This document shows, in pieces, positions 58,730-64,000 of a DNA stretch of 64,000 nucleotides; within the stretch, counting starts at the first letter, position 1, and the number at the start of each line of letters is the position of its first letter. The DNA lies in assembly GCA_902799045.1 (NCBI GenBank), contig CADBZH010000009.1:37870-101869 (forward strand). The letters run 5' to 3'. The notes under the pieces are model-generated. The model saw nothing but the letters and a program-made list of their open reading frames with translations, was not told where the DNA came from and searched no databases. The stretch is from an uncultured Eubacteriales bacterium (GTDB lineage: Bacteria; Bacillota; Clostridia; Christensenellales; Aristaeellaceae). A program made the position numbers and the translations under genes.

Positions 58730-59500
58730 ATGGATAAGATACGGGTGATGCTGGCGGACGACAACCTGAGCCTGCTGCGTCTGCTTTCGGACTACCTGGG
58801 CCGCAAGCCGGAGCTGGAGGTGGTGGCGGCGGTCTCGGACGGCGTGGAGATTCCCGAGGCGGTGTTGAAATACGCGCCGCAGATCCTGGTGATGGACATC
58901 ATCATGCCCCGCCGCGACGGCTTCATGACCCTGGAGGCGCTGGGCGGCATGGATCCGGCGATCCGCCCGCGGGTGATCGTGCTGACGGGCCTGGCGCGGG
59001 ACGACTTCATCATGCGGGCGATTCAGCTGGGGGCCAGCTACTACATGGTCAAGCCCTTCGACTTGGAGCTGCTCTGCGAGCGCATCGTGGAGGTGGCCCG
59101 GGAGCAGCCCGCCGCCATGCTGGCCGCCGCCGCGCCCGCCTCCGCCGAGGAATCGGTGGACGAGCGCATCACGAACCTCTTTCTCACGCTGGGCATTCCC
59201 GCCCATATCAAGGGCTATCAATACCTGCGCGAGGCGGTGCGGATGGTGCTTGAGAATCACGACGTGATCAACCGCATCACCAAGGAGCTCTATCCCGGCA
59301 TCGCCCGCAAGTTCGACACCTCCGCCAGCAAGGTGGAGCGCGCCATGCGCCACGCCATCGAGGTGGCCTGGACGCGGGGCCGCCTGGACGCCGTGAACCA
59401 GATGTACGGCTATCGCGTGTTCGCGCGCGAGGACAAGCCCACCAACGGCGAGTTCATCGCCATGGTGTCCGACAAGCTGTCGGCGAAGAAGACGGCGTAA
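58730..59500 (+). CDS. spo0A: Stage 0 sporulation response regulator Spo0A
   Basis: This 256-residue protein is Spo0A, the master regulator of entry into sporulation. The receiver domain has the acidic pair LADDN (residues 9-13), phospho-acceptor Asp56 in LVMDIIMP and Lys108 in YYMVKPFD. A variable Ala-rich linker (about 120-135) leads to the DNA-binding domain, with IPAHIKGYQYLREA, ITKELYPGIARKF, the recognition segment ASKVERAMRHAIEVAWTRG (about 205-223) and EFIAMVSDKL at the end. I start at ATG 58730, where AAAGG lies nine bases upstream. The ATG at 58721 is possible. The usual neighbour spoIVB is absent. It is followed by a terminator. Confidence 0.96.
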   Translation: MDKIRVMLADDNLSLLRLLSDYLGRKPELEVVAAVSDGVEIPEAVLKYAPQILVMDIIMPRRDGFMTLEALGGMDPAIRPRVIVLTGLARDDFIMRAIQLGASYYMVKPFDLELLCERIVEVAREQPAAMLAAAAPASAEESVDERITNLFLTLGIPAHIKGYQYLREAVRMVLENHDVINRITKELYPGIARKFDTSASKVERAMRHAIEVAWTRGRLDAVNQMYGYRVFAREDKPTNGEFIAMVSDKLSAKKTA

Positions 59501-59517
59501 ACAGTATCGTCCCCAAG

Positions 59518-59543
59518 GCCTTCCCCATCGGGGGAGGGCTTTT
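59518..59543 (+). terminator. Intrinsic terminator of spo0A
   Basis: GCCTTCCCC (59518-59526) pairs with GGGGAGGGC (59531-59539) with one G-T pair, followed by TTTTGCTTT. Confidence 0.7.
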
Positions 59544-59559
59544 GCTTTGCCTCCGCGCC

Positions 59560-59588
59560 TTGCTTTTTATCCGCGCATCGCGTATAAT
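59560..59588 (+). promoter_or_regulatory. Sigma-A promoter of the polyol-phosphate polymer cluster
   Basis: TTGCTT (59560-59565), 17 bases and TATAAT (59583-59588), 37 bases before the first TagB/F-like gene. Confidence 0.7.
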
Positions 59589-59625
59589 GGTTTCATACAA
59601 GTATGCCTGTCGGGAGAGTGCGCCC

Positions 59626-60843
59626 ATGTCGAAGCTGCGGACCTTCAAGGTCTTCCTGCGAAAAAACCAGAAGCTGTTTGAGATACTGCATCCCCTTCAC
59701 AAGGCCTGGCGCGTCGCGCTGATGCGGTGGGCTCAGCGGACGCGGGGCATCAACCCGAGGAAGGTGATCTTCTCCAGCTTCGAGGGCCGAAGCTACAACG
59801 ACAACCCGCGCTACATCTCCGAAAAGCTGCACGAGCTGTGCCCGGAGGCGGAGATCGTATGGCTCTTCCAGACGAAGGCCATCGACAAGGTGGAAGTGCC
59901 GCCCTATGTGAAAAAGCAGTATCGCATCACCCGCGAGGGCCTGATCGAGCAGGCTACCGCCCGGTTCTGGGTGGACAACTTCCGGCACACGGAGTCGCTG
60001 TGGCTGGATGGCAAAAAGCAGTATTACATCCAGACCTGGCACGGCGACCGCGGCTTCAAGCGCGTGGGCGACGACAACGAGAAGCTGGACCACAAGGTGC
60101 TTCGGATGGAGAACCAGTGCGCCATGATGATCGCCGGGAGCGAATTCGGCAAGGGCACCTATCGCACGGCCTTCCACTTCGAGGGCGAGGTGCTGATGGA
60201 CGGCTGTCCCCGCAACGACATCCTGCTGCGCAACGACCCGGCCCAGGCCGCGGCGATCCGGAAGCGGCTGAACGTCCCGGCGGGCGTGAAGCTGCTGATG
60301 TACGCGCCCACCTACCGCGACGCGCTGGAAAAGTGCGCCCAGGACGCCGTGCTGGACATCTCCCGGACGCTGGACCACCTGGAGAAGACCCGCGGGGAAC
60401 GGTGGATGTGCCTCTATCGCGCCCACTACCTGAACACGGCGCTGAACGTGAAGGCGGACGCGCGGCTGATCGACGCCAGCCGGTATCCCGAGATGGCGGA
60501 GCTGCTGCTGGCGACGGACATGCTGATCACGGACTATTCCTCCTGCGGCGGCGATTTCGCGCTGCTGCGCCGGCCGCTGTTTCTGTACCACGCGGACGCC
60601 GAGGAATACCTGCGGGAGAGCCGTAGCTTCTACTTCGATGTCGAAAAATCGCCGTTCCTCGTGGCCCACGACCAGGCGGAGCTGGAAGCGCTGATCGACG
60701 CGACCGACGCCGAGGCGGCGCGGAAAAACTGCGAGGCGCTGGACGCGTTCTTCGGCACCACGGAGACCGGCCACGCCTCGGACGCCGTGTGCAAGTATAT
60801 CATGGACAGAATGAAACAGGGGAATACAGGCTATGGGAATTGA
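59626..60843 (+). CDS. CDP-glycerol glycerophosphotransferase family protein (TagB/TagF-like), first copy
   Basis: This 405-residue protein has the glycerophosphotransferase domain that moves glycerol phosphate or ribitol phosphate from a CDP-linked donor to a growing teichoic-acid-like polymer at the inner membrane face. Motifs are FSSFEGRSYNDNPRYISEKL (about residues 46-65), TWHGDRGFKRVG (about 140-151, catalytic His), MDGCPRNDIL, LMYAPTYRD (about 224-232), YRAHYL and ITDYSSCGGDFALL (about 302-315). It lacks the N-terminal amphipathic or glycosyltransferase extension of long TagF. ATG 59626 fits GGGAGA upstream. It overlaps the next gene by 11 bases. Confidence 0.93.
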   Translation: MSKLRTFKVFLRKNQKLFEILHPLHKAWRVALMRWAQRTRGINPRKVIFSSFEGRSYNDNPRYISEKLHELCPEAEIVWLFQTKAIDKVEVPPYVKKQYRITREGLIEQATARFWVDNFRHTESLWLDGKKQYYIQTWHGDRGFKRVGDDNEKLDHKVLRMENQCAMMIAGSEFGKGTYRTAFHFEGEVLMDGCPRNDILLRNDPAQAAAIRKRLNVPAGVKLLMYAPTYRDALEKCAQDAVLDISRTLDHLEKTRGERWMCLYRAHYLNTALNVKADARLIDASRYPEMAELLLATDMLITDYSSCGGDFALLRRPLFLYHADAEEYLRESRSFYFDVEKSPFLVAHDQAELEALIDATDAEAARKNCEALDAFFGTTETGHASDAVCKYIMDRMKQGNTGYGN

Positions 60844-62005
60844 CCGCTATACCCACCTGGCCAGCGCCTACCGCTACCTTCTGGTGCGCTGTGGCAGGCT
60901 CCTGAAGGGCATCGACCCGGACAAGGTGGTGTTCTGCTGCTTCCAGGGCCGCTCCTACGGCGACAACCCGCGGGTGATCTCCGAGCGGCTGCACGAGCTG
61001 CGGCCGGAGACGAAGATCGTCTGGCTGTTCACCCGCGAGGCCGAGAAGCGCGTGCGGGGCCAGCTGCCGGACTATGTGCGCCCGGTGTTCTACAAGACCA
61101 AGGAGGCCTTCCTGGAGCAGGCGACCGCCCGCGTCTGGGTGGACAACTTCACCAAGCAGCGCTACCTGACGCTCAAAAAGGGCCGGCAGTTCTACGTGCA
61201 GACCTGGCACGGCGACCGCGCCATCAAAAAGATCTGCTACGACCTGAACCTGCCCAACGAATCCCGCCGCATCGAGGAGGACTGCGCCCGGGTGCTGACG
61301 GGGTCGACCTTCGGGGAAAACATGTACCGCAGCTGCTTCCGCTATCGGGGCGAGTACATCCGGGCCGGCTCGCCCAGAAACGACATCCTGGTGCGGAACG
61401 ACCCGGCGCAGATCGCGGCCGTTCGCCGCAAGCTGGGCATCCCGGACGGCACGAGGCTGCTGCTTTACGCGCCCACCTACCGCGACAACGAAAAGGTGAT
61501 CCCGAAGCGGATGCAGATGGATCTGGATCGCACGCTCAAGAGGCTGGAGGCGAAGACCGGCGAAAGCTGGCTCTGCCTGTTCCGGGCACACTACCTGTCC
61601 CAGGGCATCGACCTGGAGGCCGTGAAGGACCGCATCGTGGACGTGACCCGGTATGAGGACATGTCGGAGCTGCTCCTGGCGGCGGACATGGTGCTGACGG
61701 ACTACTCCTCCTGCGCGCTGGATTTCATCGTGCGCGACCGGCCCGCCCTGTTCTTCATCCCGGACTGGGAGGAATACAAGGCCGCCCGCGGGGTCTACTT
61801 CGACATGCACGAAGCGCCTTTCCTGCTGGCCCACGATCAGGACGAGCTGGAGAAGCTGATCGACAGCCTGACCCCGGAGCAGGCGCGGGAAAACTGCGCC
61901 GCCATCCGCGACTGGTTCGGCTACTATGAGACGGGCAGCGCCACCGACGCCGCCTGCGAATACATTCTCAGCCGGCTGGGCAGCAACCAAAGAATGACGG
62001 ATTAG
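60833..62005 (+). CDS. CDP-glycerol glycerophosphotransferase family protein (TagB/TagF-like), second copy
   Basis: This 390-residue protein is a paralogue of its neighbour with the same motifs: FCCFQGRSYGDNPRVISERL, TWHGDRAIKKI, GSPRNDILV, LLYAPTYRDN, FRAHYLS and LTDYSSCALDFIV. It begins inside the last codons of the first copy. Two copies in tandem suggest a priming and a polymerising transferase (TagB/TagF or TarB/TarL), or transfer of two different phosphopolyols. The order alone does not say which. It is followed after ten bases by the TarI/IspD-like gene. Confidence 0.92.
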   Translation: MGIDRYTHLASAYRYLLVRCGRLLKGIDPDKVVFCCFQGRSYGDNPRVISERLHELRPETKIVWLFTREAEKRVRGQLPDYVRPVFYKTKEAFLEQATARVWVDNFTKQRYLTLKKGRQFYVQTWHGDRAIKKICYDLNLPNESRRIEEDCARVLTGSTFGENMYRSCFRYRGEYIRAGSPRNDILVRNDPAQIAAVRRKLGIPDGTRLLLYAPTYRDNEKVIPKRMQMDLDRTLKRLEAKTGESWLCLFRAHYLSQGIDLEAVKDRIVDVTRYEDMSELLLAADMVLTDYSSCALDFIVRDRPALFFIPDWEEYKAARGVYFDMHEAPFLLAHDQDELEKLIDSLTPEQARENCAAIRDWFGYYETGSATDAACEYILSRLGSNQRMTD

Positions 62006-62015
62006 GAGAGACCAT

Positions 62016-62723
62016 ATGAACGTCGCAATCATCATCGCCGGGGGCGTCGGCAGCCGCATGAACATGGATATCCCCAAGCAGTTCATCCACATCTACGGAA
62101 AGCCCGTCATCATCTACACGCTGGAGGGCTTTCAGCGCCACCCGGAGATCGACGCCATCGAGGTGGTGTGCCTGGCGGGCTGGGAGGAGACGCTGAAGGA
62201 GTATGCCGCCCAGTACGGCATCACGAAGCTGAGGTGGATCGCCACCGGCGGCGCCACGGGCCAGGAATCCATCCGCAACGGCGTGTACAACCTGGAGCGC
62301 GAGCTGAAGGACGACGACATCGCCATCATCCACGACGGCATCCGCCCGATGGTGGATTCCAGCGTGCTCAGCGACTGCCTGCGCGTCTGCCGCCTGCACG
62401 GCAACGGCGTCACCTCCACCCCCTACAACGAGCAGATCTTCCGAAAGATCGACGAATTCTCCACCCGCGAGTACATTCCCCGCGAGACGCTGCGCAAGGT
62501 GGCCACGCCGCAGGCCTATCGCTACAGCCTGCTGCTGAAGGCCTATCGCCGCGCCTTTGACGAGCAGATCGGCATCTTCGGCTCCGCCTACACCAACACC
62601 ATGATGGTGGATCTGGGTGAGACCCTCTACTTCGCCGCCGGCTCCGACAAGAATATCAAGCTCACCAGCAAGGACGACCTGGAGCTGTTCAAGGCGTACC
62701 TGAAGATGGAGATGGAGGGCTGA
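62016..62723 (+). CDS. IspD/TarI-like cytidylyltransferase
   Basis: This 235-residue nucleotidyltransferase resembles both IspD (methylerythritol phosphate pathway) and TarI (CDP-ribitol synthesis). The CTP loop is AIIIAGGVGSRMNMDIPKQF (about residues 4-23), followed by IATGGATGQESIRNGV, IIHDGIRPMVD (about 106-116) and a C-terminal NIKLTSKDDLELF. The two functions are hard to tell apart by sequence, but the position after two CDP-polyol transferases favours a TarI-type role in making CDP-ribitol or a similar donor. GGAG precedes the ATG. No TarJ reductase follows. Instead there is a nucleotide-sugar epimerase-type protein. Confidence 0.88.
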   Translation: MNVAIIIAGGVGSRMNMDIPKQFIHIYGKPVIIYTLEGFQRHPEIDAIEVVCLAGWEETLKEYAAQYGITKLRWIATGGATGQESIRNGVYNLERELKDDDIAIIHDGIRPMVDSSVLSDCLRVCRLHGNGVTSTPYNEQIFRKIDEFSTREYIPRETLRKVATPQAYRYSLLLKAYRRAFDEQIGIFGSAYTNTMMVDLGETLYFAAGSDKNIKLTSKDDLELFKAYLKMEMEG

Positions 62724-62736
62724 GACATACTCCATT

Positions 62737-62749
62737 GGTATAGTATACC
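62737..62749. promoter_or_regulatory. GGTATA-G-TATACC palindrome
   Basis: A perfect 13-base odd palindrome lies between the cytidylyltransferase and epimerase genes, 26 bases before the latter's start. It may be a binding site or contain a -10 box (TATAGT), but I found no matching -35 box. Confidence 0.35.
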
Positions 62750-62774
62750 CCATTTATCCTGCGAGGAAATTGCC

Positions 62775-63809
62775 ATGTTCAACGCGAAAGACTATGAAAT
62801 GAGTCTCGCCGCCGCCTGCGAGGGCGTCGAACTGCGGGACGCCTCCGTCCTCGTCACCGGCGCGACGGGCATGATCGGCTCGTTCCTGGTGGAGGCGCTG
62901 GCCCGGATGAATGAAACCGCCGGCGCGAAGCTGGAGATCTTTGCCGCGGGCCGCAGCGGGGCGGGCATCGCCGGCCGCTTCGGGGCGCTGGCGGAGAAGC
63001 CGTATTTCCACTACGTGCCCTACGACGCCACGCAGCCGGTGCGCCTGGATTTCACCGCGGACTTCGCCGTCCACGCCGCCACCAGCGCCCATCCGCTGGC
63101 CTATGCCACCGACCCGGTGGGCACGATGCAGGCCAACCTGTTCGGCACGGCGCGGCTGCTGGAGGTGCTGCGCGGCCAGGGCAGCGGGCGCTTTCTGATG
63201 CTCAGCACCGGCGAGACCTACGGGGAAAACCCCGACCTGCCGGACGGCTTTGTCGAGACGGACCACGGCTGGATCGACCCGATGCTGCCCCGCGCCTGCT
63301 ATCCGGAGAGCAAGCGCGCCGCCGAGACCCTGTGCGCCAGCTACGCCGCCCAGTACGGCGTGGACGTGCTGGTGGCGCGTCTCTGCCACGTCTACGGCCC
63401 GACCTTCACGCCCACCAACAGCCGCGCCGACGCCCAGTTCATCCGCAAGGCGCTGGCCGGGGAGGACATCGTGATGAAGAGCACCGGCAGCCAGGTGCGC
63501 TCGTTCTGCTATGTGGCCGACGCCGTGAACGCGCTGCTCACGCTGCTGGCCAGGGGCGCAGGTGGACAGGCCTACAACGTGGCCAACCGCGCCTCCGTGG
63601 CGTCCATTCGCGAATACGCCGAGACCCTCGCCGACATCGCGGGCGTGAAGGTGGTGTTCGACCTGCCGCCGGAGGTGGAGAGGGCCGGGTACACGAAGGT
63701 CACCCGCGCCGTGCTGAACCCCGCGAAGCTGGAATCGCTGGGATGGCGGGCGAGGTTCGACCTGCGCCAGGGGCTTGAGGCGACGTATCGGTGCTGTTCG
63801 GGCGAGTGA
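62775..63809 (+). CDS. NAD-dependent epimerase/dehydratase (extended SDR)
   Basis: This 344-residue protein is an extended short-chain dehydrogenase of the nucleotide-sugar epimerase/dehydratase group. The Rossmann start is SVLVTGATGMIGSFLVEALA (about residues 24-43, GxxGxxG). The catalytic part is LMLSTGETYGE (Ser/Thr) and CYPESKRAAETL (YxxxK, about 176-187). RLCHVYGPTF and VRSFCYVADAV follow, and NLFGTARLLE is typical. GAGG precedes ATG 62775. As the last gene of the polymer cluster it probably makes a sugar or sugar-acid nucleotide for the polymer, though the order and the IspD-like neighbour suggest an unusual product. Confidence 0.88.
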   Translation: MFNAKDYEMSLAAACEGVELRDASVLVTGATGMIGSFLVEALARMNETAGAKLEIFAAGRSGAGIAGRFGALAEKPYFHYVPYDATQPVRLDFTADFAVHAATSAHPLAYATDPVGTMQANLFGTARLLEVLRGQGSGRFLMLSTGETYGENPDLPDGFVETDHGWIDPMLPRACYPESKRAAETLCASYAAQYGVDVLVARLCHVYGPTFTPTNSRADAQFIRKALAGEDIVMKSTGSQVRSFCYVADAVNALLTLLARGAGGQAYNVANRASVASIREYAETLADIAGVKVVFDLPPEVERAGYTKVTRAVLNPAKLESLGWRARFDLRQGLEATYRCCSGE

Positions 63810-63837
63810 AGAGCGCGAAGGGTGGAGCGAGGAGTTA

Positions 63838-64000
63838 GAGTGTGTTTCTAAAATCCCGAACGTGCATTTTCGGGGCCTCAGGCTGCATTTCTGTGTTGCT
63901 TTTCCTCGACTTGCATCCACGGGCCTGCCGGCCCCATCTCGCTGAAAACAGTCCGCTGGACTGTTTTCCGGGCGCTCGATGCCAGTAAGCCTTCGGAAAA
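63838..64000. repeat. Structured dispersed repeat, diverged copy (cut by the window end)
   Basis: The hairpin AAAACAGTCC-GCT-GGACTGTTTT is identical in its stem to the one at 4477-4499 and differs only in one loop base. The outer arms differ in sequence but keep the ability to pair (TTTTCC on the left, GGAAAA on the right). The copy starts near a GAGGAGTTAGAGTG word and runs to the end of the window. Confidence 0.7.

Overview
The window is GC-rich DNA from what looks like a spore-lineage member of the Firmicutes (class Clostridia). The evidence is a clear spo0A gene, Firmicute-style Shine-Dalgarno sequences (GGAGG) before most genes, frequent GTG and TTG starts, an LplB/LplC-type sugar ABC transporter, TagB/TagF-type glycerophosphotransferases, YitT and DUF3793 proteins, and no outer-membrane genes. 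A gut or rumen Clostridia (Christensenellales-like) is my best guess. That is an inference from gene content, not a measured placement.

Layout. 1-9.6 kb holds small housekeeping genes (GNAT, NUDIX, a P-loop protein), the rplM-rpsI ribosomal operon with a consensus promoter and structured leader, a decayed transporter junction, a three-gene membrane redox operon (CxxC protein, then an Fe-S/TlpA fusion), a YjbR protein and a diguanylate cyclase. 9.8-25.6 kb is dominated by a divergently arranged beta-mannan oligosaccharide utilisation locus. A sugar-binding protein, two permeases and an AraC regulator run leftwards, and a second AraC regulator sits between the two arms. Rightwards run cellobiose/mannobiose 2-epimerase, GH36 alpha-galactosidase, a CE2-like esterase, GH130 mannosylglucose phosphorylase, a CE17-like esterase and a phosphohexomutase. 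Together these can import, degalactosylate, deacetylate, epimerise and phosphorolyse mannobiose-type sugars and feed them to glycolysis.

26-32.4 kb has a PHP phosphoesterase, a cytidylate-kinase-like gene, a histidine phosphatase, tRNA-Leu(UAA), a lower-GC pair (GNAT plus P-loop kinase) and a large sensor phosphatase of the SpoIIE/RsbU type. 32.6-35.4 kb is a tightly overlapping four-gene membrane-lipid module: an acyltransferase-fold protein lacking its catalytic His, a PlsC-like protein lacking its catalytic Asp, a PAP2 phosphatase and GtrA. 35.4-41.5 kb has another AraC regulator, a MATE exporter, a VOC/TIM-barrel/aldo-keto-reductase operon and an iron-type DUF3793-flavodoxin operon with a perfect operator.

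41.6-49.3 kb is housekeeping: glmS, peptidase U32, YesL-like protein, alr, rsmD and a coiled-coil protein. 49.4-56.8 kb is one gene for a 2,477-residue cyclic beta-1,2-glucan synthase homologue. 57-64 kb holds YitT, a Cys-rich protein, spo0A and a polyol-phosphate polymer cluster (two TagB/F-like transferases, a TarI/IspD-like cytidylyltransferase, a nucleotide-sugar epimerase).

Intergenic spaces are filled with at least five families of short dispersed repeats, several of them palindromic. One is a small inverted-repeat-ended element that appears to have inserted into another repeat with a target-site duplication. I saw no rRNA, CRISPR array, intact insertion sequence or prophage.
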